A program made the translations under genes and the position numbers. From Micrococcales bacterium (GTDB lineage: Bacteria; Actinomycetota; Actinomycetes; Actinomycetales; Dermatophilaceae): a stretch of 5,798 bases of DNA. Under the pieces are notes generated by a model that had not been told where the DNA came from, made no database searches, and saw nothing but the letters and a program-made list of their open reading frames with translations. Shown one piece after another: positions 1 to 5,241 of the stretch. Every line of letters begins with the position of its first letter. The first letter of the stretch is position 1. The stretch covers positions 1-5,798 of the forward strand of contig JAUNUZ010000025.1 of the NCBI GenBank assembly GCA_030537915.1, written 5' to 3'.

Positions 1-1415
1 GCCGTAATCGCACGATTCTGCGGGTGCTGACGGTGGCCGCCTTTGTGGTCATCCTCAACGAGACGATCATGACGAACGCCATCCCCGTGCTCATGGACGT
101 CATGGGCATCGATGCGCGCGCCGCGCAGTGGCTCTCGACCGGCTTCATGCTCACCATGGCGATAGTCATCCCGACGACCGGGTGGCTGCTGCAACGGGTC
201 GGACGGCGCACGGCCTTCCTCATGTCGATGAGCTCGTTCACCCTGGGCACACTCATCTGTGCGCTCGCACCCGCGTTCCCGGTGTTGCTCATCGGTCGTG
301 TCGTCCAGGCCTGCGGCACCGCGATCATGATGCCGCTGCTCATGTCCACGGTCCTGGTGCTCGTCCCCGAGCGGGAGCGGGGACGGGTCATGGGCAACGT
401 CTCGCTGGCTATCTCGGTCGCGCCGGCGCTGGGCCCGGCTGTGTCCGGTCTCGTCCTGTCGGTCGCTTCGTGGCGCTGGCTCTTCGGCGTCGTGTTGCCG
501 ATCGCGGTAGGCGTGGCGGTCCTCGGCTTCCGGATGCTCGCCCGTGAGAGCGAGCCGCGCGGCGGCGCGCTGGACCTGCCCAGCGTGGTCCTCACGGTCA
601 TCGGGTTCGGCGGCTTCGTCTACGGACTGAGCCAGCTGGGCGGGGATGCGCACGCGGTGCTGCCACCTGCTGGCTGCGTCGGCGTCGGCGTCGGCGCACT
701 CGTGCTCTTCGCGCTGCGGCAGGTATCGTTGGTGCGCCGCGGCGGGTTCCCGCTCCTGGACCTGCGCGTGCTGCGCAACCGCGAGTACATCGTCGCCGTG
801 AGCATCATGGCGCTGTCGTTCATGGCGCTCATGGGTGCGGTCATCCTGCTCCCGATTCACCTGCAGCGGGTGCTCGGCCTGAGCACCCTGCAGGCCGGGT
901 TACTGCTGATGCCCGGCGCGTTGCTCATGGGGCTCTTGGGCCCGGGCGTCGGTCGGCTCTACGACAGGGTTGGCGCGCGGCTCCTCGTCGTGCCGGGCGC
1001 GCTCGTCTTCGTCGCCGGTCTCAGCGTCATGGGGTGGGCGACGACGTGGGCCTCGTGGCCCGTCTTCCTCGCGCTGCACATCGTCATGAGCGTCTCGCTG
1101 GCCTTCATCTTCACGCCGATCTTCACGGTCGGCCTCGGCAGTCTGGCGCCGAACCTCTACGAGCACGGGAGCGCCCTGCTCGGCACGCTCCAGCAGGTCG
1201 CCGCGGCCGCGGGGACCGCGCTCGTCATCACGGTCATGTCGACGCGCACCGCCGCGCTGGCTGCCTCCGGCGCCGCTGAACTCTCGGCTCTGGCCGGTGG
1301 GATCGGCTTCGGAATCGGGACCGCCGCCGCGCTGGCCGCCGGGGCCATCGTGCTGGCGCCCCTCCTCGCGCGCGGGCGCCGCGCATCCCCCGAAGGACCC
1401 GTCGCCTCCCACTGA
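1..1415 (+). CDS. DHA2-family (EmrB/QacA-like) MFS multidrug efflux transporter, 5' end outside window
   Basis: Inner-membrane proton-driven exporter of the 14-helix drug:H+ antiporter type. The frame is open from the left edge (first whole codon at base 3). A GTG at 24 could be a start, but the residues before it (RNRTILR) continue the usual cytoplasmic lead into helix 1, so the true start is probably a few codons outside the window. Numbering from that GTG: LNETIM at 11-16 is the helix-1 signature of DHA2 pumps; GWLLQRVGRR at 53-62 is MFS motif A in the loop between helices 2 and 3; SVAPALGPAVSG at 131-142 is motif C, the antiporter signature in helix 5; YEHGSALLGTLQQVAAAAGTAL-like residues at 379-400 are typical of the C-terminal half. 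Hydrophobic segments fill the rest, ending in a short basic tail and a TGA stop. Visible length (about 470 residues) is near full for the family. It converges with the DUF2231 gene 67 bases downstream. The family call is strong; the substrate is unknown. Export of a compound handled by the nearby monooxygenase is only inference. Confidence 0.93.
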   Translation, partial: RNRTILRVLTVAAFVVILNETIMTNAIPVLMDVMGIDARAAQWLSTGFMLTMAIVIPTTGWLLQRVGRRTAFLMSMSSFTLGTLICALAPAFPVLLIGRVVQACGTAIMMPLLMSTVLVLVPERERGRVMGNVSLAISVAPALGPAVSGLVLSVASWRWLFGVVLPIAVGVAVLGFRMLARESEPRGGALDLPSVVLTVIGFGGFVYGLSQLGGDAHAVLPPAGCVGVGVGALVLFALRQVSLVRRGGFPLLDLRVLRNREYIVAVSIMALSFMALMGAVILLPIHLQRVLGLSTLQAGLLLMPGALLMGLLGPGVGRLYDRVGARLLVVPGALVFVAGLSVMGWATTWASWPVFLALHIVMSVSLAFIFTPIFTVGLGSLAPNLYEHGSALLGTLQQVAAAAGTALVITVMSTRTAALAASGAAELSALAGGIGFGIGTAAALAAGAIVLAPLLARGRRASPEGPVASH

Positions 1416-1482
1416 CGCGCACCCTGCCCCGACCGATTGACCCCTGAGTCCTCGGCGATTGGTGGTGCGGGCCGAGCAGGAG
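1416..1482. other. Convergent intergenic gap without a clear terminator
   Basis: These 67 bases separate the stop codons of the MFS gene (+) and the DUF2231 gene (-). I looked for a GC-rich hairpin followed by a T-run on either strand and found none. There is only a short direct repeat (CGATTG twice, about 23 bases apart) and weak 4-5 base complementary pieces. Termination here may be Rho-dependent, or the two transcripts may overlap. Confidence 0.5.
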
Positions 1483-1983
1483 TTAGGGGCCTGCGGTGAA
1501 TTTCCCGGTCCATACCGCCCGGGCTCCGGAATCGCCGATCCGCACCACCGTGACGACGGAACCCACTGCGCTGATCAGCGCCCCAACTATCAACACGACT
1601 GCCACGCCCCGTCGTACGCTTCGCCGGGATCGCAGAGTGCCGGTACGCGCGGCCTTCCGGTCGATACGGGACCACCCCCATTGCAATGCGGCGAAGACGA
1701 AGAGTGCGATAGCCCACGGCAGGAGCGATGTGCCGATCTCCTGGTGCTCTTGCACGTCCGGTGTCTGCGCGACCCGCTCGTACAGCCAGTTCCCGGCATT
1801 GACCGTCAACGGCACCGCGACGAGTGCGAGCGCCGCGAGGACTGGGGTGACGATACCGAGCCGTCGTCTGGCAGCAGGCCACACGGCGCTGAGTGCTACC
1901 GCCAGCGCGGCGGCAGGGATGACGACCACGGTGAAGTGGACAAGCAGCGCGTGCAGCGGAAGGCCGCCCAGGACCCAATCCAT
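1483..1983 (-). CDS. DUF2231-family small integral membrane protein
   Basis: A 166-residue protein with four predicted membrane helices, at about residues 9-35, 43-63, 87-104 and 126-147. The N-terminus GLPLHALLVHF, a histidine in the loop before helix 3 (H80, in VQEHQEIG) and the C-terminal GDSGARAVW are features of the DUF2231 family, whose biochemical role is not established as far as I know. H11, H16 and H80 could bind a metal or cofactor, but that is a guess. A basic stretch (residues 108-125) between helices 3 and 4 suggests a cytoplasmic loop. The ATG overlaps the TGA of the upstream monooxygenase by one base (TGATG), with GGGAG six bases before it inside the end of that gene. The two are therefore almost certainly co-transcribed and probably translationally coupled. 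This argues for a function linked to the monooxygenase: anchoring, electron or substrate delivery, or transport of its product. The stop is TAA. Gene and family are well supported; function is unknown. Confidence 0.88.
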   Translation of the reverse strand: MDWVLGGLPLHALLVHFTVVVIPAAALAVALSAVWPAARRRLGIVTPVLAALALVAVPLTVNAGNWLYERVAQTPDVQEHQEIGTSLLPWAIALFVFAALQWGWSRIDRKAARTGTLRSRRSVRRGVAVVLIVGALISAVGSVVTVVRIGDSGARAVWTGKFTAGP

Positions 1984-3605
1984 CAGACTCTCCCAACACG
2001 GTCGGCGGTCCTGGCATCGGCCACCGAAAAGGCGGTGGGCAGCACCGCATCTGCAAGCGACTCCGGGCCTGCCCCAACCGCGGCGATGTAGCCGTCCGGA
2101 CGGACCAGCACTACCTTGGAATGGCGCGGATAGCCCTTCGGATCACGGATATCTGTGCGTTTGAGGAAGACAACTGGAACGCCCCGCCAGTGCGCCGCCG
2201 ACGGGTCTGGGATAGGAGCGTCGCTATCGGCCAGGACGACCCAGTGGTATCCGATGCTGTGCATACGATCGAAGAGCCTGCCTTTGTCGCTGAGCTCGGG
2301 ATTGGGCATGCGACGCCCCATCTTCAGGCCGTTCGTCAGTGTTCCGGCGCGGCGGGACTTGCCCGCGTACGACAGGTTGAGCATCCCGACGCCCCGCCCC
2401 AGCCTCGCCTGGATGCGCGGCCGGCGGAGAGCGCGGGGTGCGAGCCACCCCACGACCCGTCGAACCAGCCAGCGCCGACAGGTCAGGATCGTCGTGGTTC
2501 GTGCCACGCCGCGGACCATCGGCACGGCCGTCCCGCGGCGCTCCGACTCGTAGCTGTTCAGCAGATCCTCCGCCCGCTGCGGTGACAGGTGACGGGCTTG
2601 CGCGATCTTCCAGATCACGTTGTGCGCGTCCTGCACGCCGGTGTTCAAGCCCTGACCGCCCACAGGGCTGTGTATGTGGGCTGCGTCGCCGGCCAGGAAG
2701 ACCCGCCCTGCCCGGAAACGATCAGCCACCCCGTGGGTGAGATCGAACTGTGAGGTCCAGGACACGTCGTGGCTTCCGAATTCGATCCCGCAGCGTGCTC
2801 GGATGATCTCGTCAAGACCGGCGGCGTCGATGACGGGCACGTCGCCGTCCGTGCCGAGCTCGGGGGTCGGCACGTGGGCGATCAACCGCCAGCGCCCCGG
2901 CTCCGGCATGGGAACGATGAGCAGCAGACCCTGGCTGGCCAGGTGCAGGTAGCCCTCGTCCTCGACGAGATCGCTGGTGCTCTTGGCGTCTGCCAGAAGG
3001 AAGGTCGTGCCGGCGCCCGTGCGCGCGAGGTTGATGCCGCACTGATCGCGCACCGTGCTGCGGCCGCCATCACAACCGATGACCCAACGTGCCCGCACCG
3101 TCTCCGCGCCGCTGGCCCGCTCCAAGACAGCTTCCAGGCAGGCGCCGCGGTCTCTGAGCTCCCGCAGGCGCGACGACCATTCCACAGCCCCATGCAGACT
3201 CCCCAGGTGCGCTTCGAGCACGCGCTCGGTGTCGTACTGCGGGACGGACAGCCAATATGGGTAGGCCGTGTCACCCCACGGCAGGTCGAGCAGGTCCACG
3301 CGCACCTGCCGCCGGCCGTCCGCAAAGGTCATGTTGAGCGCGGCGAAGGGCGCACCTAAGGCTCGGATCTCCTGGGCGATCCCCATCGTGTCGAAGACCT
3401 CCAGGGTGCGTGCGTGCACGACCAGCGCCTTGGAGACGGTTCCGCGCGTGGCTTTCCGATCGACGATGCGGACGCTCAGCCCCTGCCGCAGCGCCTCCGC
3501 CGCGGCGACGAGCCCCGTCGGGCCGGCGCCGACGACGAGAACATCGACATCGACATCGACGTCGGCAGTGCGCTCGAGTGAGGTCTGACGATGAGGTGTG
3601 CCCAT
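1983..3605 (-). CDS. FAD-dependent aromatic-hydroxylase-type monooxygenase
   Basis: A 540-residue class A flavoprotein monooxygenase (FAD_binding_3; PheA/TfdB/MhpA-like). It should use NAD(P)H and O2 to hydroxylate an aromatic or polyketide-like substrate in the cytoplasm. Domains: Rossmann FAD motif GAGPTG at 26-31 with D49 ending strand 2; the DG motif CDGGRSTVR at 178-186; the GD motif RVFLAGDAAHIHSPVGGQGLNTG at 301-323, followed by the conserved DAHNVIWKIA helix. The C-terminal 100 residues resemble the thioredoxin-like domain of phenol/MHP hydroxylases, with VVLVRPDGYIA at 498-508. The start is the ATG at 3605. The frame stays open upstream into tetR, but no family conservation exists there, and no other in-frame start lies between 3605 and the FAD motif. 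There is no Shine-Dalgarno sequence; see the leaderless promoter entry. Residues 15-22 are a DVDVDVDV repeat encoded by a hexamer repeat. tetR lies 32 bases upstream and DUF2231 overlaps downstream. Catabolic hydroxylase, polyketide tailoring or antibiotic inactivation (Rox- or TetX-like) are all possible; the substrate is not determinable. Confidence 0.93.
   Translation of the reverse strand: MGTPHRQTSLERTADVDVDVDVLVVGAGPTGLVAAAEALRQGLSVRIVDRKATRGTVSKALVVHARTLEVFDTMGIAQEIRALGAPFAALNMTFADGRRQVRVDLLDLPWGDTAYPYWLSVPQYDTERVLEAHLGSLHGAVEWSSRLRELRDRGACLEAVLERASGAETVRARWVIGCDGGRSTVRDQCGINLARTGAGTTFLLADAKSTSDLVEDEGYLHLASQGLLLIVPMPEPGRWRLIAHVPTPELGTDGDVPVIDAAGLDEIIRARCGIEFGSHDVSWTSQFDLTHGVADRFRAGRVFLAGDAAHIHSPVGGQGLNTGVQDAHNVIWKIAQARHLSPQRAEDLLNSYESERRGTAVPMVRGVARTTTILTCRRWLVRRVVGWLAPRALRRPRIQARLGRGVGMLNLSYAGKSRRAGTLTNGLKMGRRMPNPELSDKGRLFDRMHSIGYHWVVLADSDAPIPDPSAAHWRGVPVVFLKRTDIRDPKGYPRHSKVVLVRPDGYIAAVGAGPESLADAVLPTAFSVADARTADRVGRV
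1984..1994 (-). promoter_or_regulatory. Ribosome binding site of the DUF2231 gene inside the monooxygenase 3' end
   Basis: On the minus strand GGGAG (1994-1990) lies six bases before the ATG that begins at 1983. It is embedded in the last codons (GVG-R-V region) of the monooxygenase, so ribosomes finishing that gene can restart at the TGATG junction. Confidence 0.7.
3541..3564. repeat. Hexamer tandem repeat encoding (Asp-Val)4
   Basis: On the + strand the unit ACATCG occurs three times, followed by the variant ACGTCG, giving four 6-base units. On the coding strand this gives DVDVDVDV just before the first FAD-binding beta strand of the monooxygenase. Because the unit is a multiple of three, gain or loss of units would change the N-terminal length without a frameshift. 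Confidence 0.8.
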
Positions 3606-3640
3606 GGACGCATGGTAGTTAAACGAGACATCACTGTCTA
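3605..3640 (-). promoter_or_regulatory. Candidate sigma-70-type promoter of the monooxygenase, predicting a leaderless mRNA
   Basis: On the minus strand TAGACA (3640-3635, five of six matches to TTGACA) is followed by a 17-base spacer and TACCAT (3617-3612, fits TANNNT). Seven bases beyond the last base of the -10 is 3605, the A of the monooxygenase ATG. Transcription would thus start at, or within a base or two of, the start codon. This fits the lack of any Shine-Dalgarno sequence there and the known frequency of leaderless genes in actinobacteria. The TAG of the -35 element is also the tetR stop codon. The sequence match is seen; promoter activity is inferred. Confidence 0.55.
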
Positions 3641-3644
3641 GTTT
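3621..3644. promoter_or_regulatory. Candidate TetR operator, 10+4+10 inverted repeat at the tetR stop codon
   Basis: On the minus strand the arms are AAACTAGACA and TGTCTCGTTT, separated by GTGA; nine of ten arm positions are complementary, the exception being T against C. The repeat is AT-rich in a GC-rich setting. Its length and two-fold symmetry suit a TetR-family dimer or pair of dimers. It contains the candidate -35 and most of the spacer of the monooxygenase promoter, so a bound repressor would block RNA polymerase. It also overlaps the last codons and stop of tetR. The best candidate regulator is the adjacent tetR product. A Rho-independent terminator is less likely because the stem is AT-rich and no T-run follows. 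I did not find a second copy in the window. Confidence 0.7.
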
Positions 3645-4210
3645 CTGGGTTGAGGGCCCTGGATGCCGAACACCACCGTGTCGAAGACTCTGTCGGCGAT
3701 ACCGGGATCCGCCACCCCCTTGGCTTGGCGCACGGCCGCCGCGAGAAGCGCCGTCAGCGCCGTGACTGTCCACTCCGGCGAGATATCGGTTCTGATCTGT
3801 CCGGACACCTGCCCCCGCTCGATGATGGCCAAGACGGGAGCGAACGCCTGCGCGCGGCTGCGCACGAACTCCGGGTCCCGGTCCGCCTCCATCAGCAGCG
3901 GCCAGAACCGCCCGCCCAGGGAAGCTATAGCGGTGATCACCCGGCGCAGCGCCTCCAGCGCAGCTCCCTCCTCCACCCGTGCAGCCGCGACGGCCCCCAC
4001 CGCGGAGGCGAGTGCGTCATCCCGCAGGGCCTCCAGCAGCCTGTCCCGGCTCCCGAAATGCCTGTACAGCGTCGCTCGCGTCAAGCCGGCCAGGCGAGCC
4101 ACCTCGCTCAGGGAGGCCTCCGGATCTCGGGCCAACGCGCCGGCGGCCGCTTCCAACAGGACGCGGCGATTTCGTTCTGCGTCGATGCGGACTGATGGCA
4201 GGTCCTCCAT
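3638..4210 (-). CDS. TetR/AcrR-family transcriptional regulator
   Basis: A 190-residue one-domain-plus-ligand-pocket repressor of the usual TetR size. The DNA-binding domain is at about residues 10-60, with the helix-turn-helix SLSEVARLAGLTRATLYRHF at 33-52. The YRHFGSRDRLLEAL that follows is the characteristic end of the TetR_N domain. Residues 65-185 are helical, divergent from anything I recognise by ligand, and should form the dimer interface and inducer pocket. The ATG at 4210 has a strong AGGGAGG (4223-4217) six bases upstream. It ends with TAG at 3640-3638, 32 bases before the monooxygenase ATG on the same strand. A strong inverted repeat sits at that junction, so the likely target is the monooxygenase-DUF2231 operon. 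No copy of the repeat was seen in the 74 bases upstream of tetR itself, so autoregulation through the same site at its own promoter is not evident. The inducer is unknown and is likely the monooxygenase substrate or a relative. Confidence 0.94.
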   Translation of the reverse strand: MEDLPSVRIDAERNRRVLLEAAAGALARDPEASLSEVARLAGLTRATLYRHFGSRDRLLEALRDDALASAVGAVAAARVEEGAALEALRRVITAIASLGGRFWPLLMEADRDPEFVRSRAQAFAPVLAIIERGQVSGQIRTDISPEWTVTALTALLAAAVRQAKGVADPGIADRVFDTVVFGIQGPQPRN

Positions 4211-4284
4211 CGCGAGCCTCCCTGCGTGCTGGATCGAAGGTGGCCAAGGAGCGGCCAGGCAGTCTCATCGGGTAAGCGGGCGGC
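4211..4284. other. Gap between nfo and tetR, presumed tetR leader
   Basis: These 74 bases hold the tetR ribosome binding site (4217-4223) and a short inverted repeat, TGGCC (4241-4245) and GGCCA (4253-4257) with a 7-base spacer. That repeat is too weak to call a terminator or operator. I could not identify a convincing -10/-35 pair, so tetR may have its own unrecognised promoter or be reached by readthrough from nfo. Confidence 0.4.
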
Positions 4285-5079
4285 TCAGCTCAGGTGGGCG
4301 CGGACCCAGCTGATGTCGTCGGCCTGACCCTGGCTGGGTGTCTCGACGACGACGGGCGCACCCGCGGCACGGAGCACGTCGCCCAGGGCGCCGGGGTCGA
4401 TGTGCCCTGAGCCGATCCCGGTATGACGGTCGGCCCCGGAGCCGAAGTCGTCGCGGGAGTCGTTGGCGTGCACGAGGTCGATGCGCCCGGTGATCGCGCG
4501 GACGCGGTCGGCGACCGTGCCCACGTCGTTACCGCCCGCGTGGGCGTGACAGGTGTCGAGGCAGAAGCCGACCTGGTCCGCGCCTTCGGCGCGACCGATC
4601 GCCTCCCACAACTGCTCGATGGCCGCAAGACGCCGCGCCATCGCATTGTCGCCGCCGGCGGTGTTCTCGATGAGCAGGGGGATCGGCAGGTCCAGCCCGT
4701 CGATGCACTTGCGCCAGTTGTCGAAGCCGGCGGCCGCGTCCTCGCCCACGCGCAGGTGACCGCCGTGGACGACGATGCCGCGAGCCCCGATCTCGGCGGC
4801 CGCAGTGACGTGCTCCTGCAGGAGCTTGCGCCCGGGGATCCGGATGCGGTTATTCGTCGAGGCCACGTTGATCGGATACGGGGCGTGCACGTAGAGATCG
4901 ACGCCCGCCTCCTGCGCCGCCACCCGCAGCGCCGCCGATCCTCCCGGATAGGAGACGACCGGCCCCTTGTAGCTCTGGGGGTCGCCGAGGAAGATCTGCG
5001 CGACGTTGCCACCCACCGACTGGGCGGAGCCGATGGGGTCACTCTGGTCGACGTGGGCGCCCACGCGGGTCGACGACAT
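4285..5079 (-). CDS. nfo: Deoxyribonuclease IV, Nfo-type AP endonuclease
   Basis: A 264-residue class II apurinic/apyrimidinic endonuclease with a TIM-barrel fold. It cleaves the backbone 5' to abasic sites in base excision repair, using a trinuclear zinc centre. By recalled alignment to E. coli Nfo, all nine metal ligands are present: H65 (VHAPYP), H105 (VVHGGH), E138 (LIENTAGG), D175 and H178 (CLDTCH), H204 (VHANDS), D217 and H219 (DRHTG) and E246 (VVETPS). The N-terminus VGAHVDQSDP and the QIFLGDPQSYK stretch at 28-38 resemble mycobacterial versions, and the length is close to theirs. The ATG at 5079 is chosen because AAGGAG (5091-5086) lies six bases before it and family homology begins right after. 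The frame runs on upstream to 5322 but there it is antisense to the ferredoxin reductase start. It is divergent from that gene. The stop is 74 bases before tetR, on the same strand. It is probably a housekeeping gene unrelated to the monooxygenase operon. Confidence 0.95.
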   Translation of the reverse strand: MSSTRVGAHVDQSDPIGSAQSVGGNVAQIFLGDPQSYKGPVVSYPGGSAALRVAAQEAGVDLYVHAPYPINVASTNNRIRIPGRKLLQEHVTAAAEIGARGIVVHGGHLRVGEDAAAGFDNWRKCIDGLDLPIPLLIENTAGGDNAMARRLAAIEQLWEAIGRAEGADQVGFCLDTCHAHAGGNDVGTVADRVRAITGRIDLVHANDSRDDFGSGADRHTGIGSGHIDPGALGDVLRAAGAPVVVETPSQGQADDISWVRAHLS

Positions 5080-5085
5080 GCGGTT

Positions 5086-5091
5086 CTCCTT
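5086..5091 (-). promoter_or_regulatory. Shine-Dalgarno sequence fixing the nfo start
   Basis: AAGGAG on the minus strand, six bases before the ATG at 5079. It decides between this start and the long in-frame extension upstream. Confidence 0.8.
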
Positions 5092-5230
5092 GGTCTTGAT
5101 CCTGTCGCCCCTACCGTAGGGCGAATTGCCGCCGCCGCCGAAGACCCCGTTGCGCTCCGGCCACATCCCCCGCAGCCGGGCAGGTAGTGGTTGCATGGGA
5201 ACAGATCCGGTCAGCAGGCCGGTGCGAGGC

Positions 5231-5235
5231 AGGAG
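5231..5235 (+). promoter_or_regulatory. Shine-Dalgarno sequence of the ferredoxin reductase
   Basis: AGGAG six bases before the ATG at 5242. It supports this start over the ATG at 5196, which is in a different frame. Confidence 0.75.
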
Positions 5236-5241
5236 TGCCAC

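Larger units (their letters stand above)
5080..5241. promoter_or_regulatory. Divergent intergenic region between nfo and the ferredoxin reductase
   Basis: These 162 bases must carry promoters for both genes. An imperfect palindrome lies at 5106-5123 (CCCTA, CCG, TAGGG at its core, extended by CG pairs with one extra C). On the minus strand it includes TACGGT (5118-5113), a TANNNT-type -10 candidate placing an nfo start near 5106 and a leader of about 27 bases. The matching -35 is poor (TTCGGC at 18 bases). A CCG-rich run follows at about 5128-5140. For the + strand gene only the ribosome site AGGAG (5231-5235) is clear; I could not identify its promoter. Operator function for the palindrome is possible but unsupported. 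Confidence 0.4.

Noticed and set aside
1157..2077. Long minus-strand open frame (about 306 residues) across the MFS end and DUF2231
   Set aside because: Low-complexity arginine/proline/alanine composition typical of off-frame reading in GC-rich DNA; it overlaps two well-supported genes.
1459..2164. Plus-strand open frames opposite DUF2231 and the monooxygenase end
   Set aside because: No recognisable domain, biased composition, and antisense to genes with clear family motifs.
3621..3644. The same inverted repeat read as a Rho-independent terminator of tetR
   Set aside because: The stem is AT-rich rather than GC-rich, lacks a following T-run, and lies where a promoter for the next gene is expected; operator is the better reading.
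3606..3773. Upstream in-frame extension of the monooxygenase on the minus strand (56 extra residues)
   Set aside because: It overlaps the 3' end of tetR in another frame, is glycine/arginine-rich without family resemblance, and contains the operator and promoter candidates. The ATG at 3605 fits the usual family N-terminus.
4241..4257. Inverted repeat TGGCC/GGCCA upstream of tetR as terminator or operator
   Set aside because: Only five-base arms, no T-run, and unlike the strong repeat at 3621-3644; expected by chance in GC-rich sequence.
4261..4270. AGTCTC-like piece upstream of tetR as a second operator half-site
   Set aside because: Only a partial match to one arm (TGTCTC) and no symmetric partner nearby.
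4423..5187. Plus-strand open frame of about 254 residues opposite nfo
   Set aside because: Valine/alanine/arginine/aspartate-rich mirror of the nfo coding strand with no family motif; nfo has all its metal ligands.
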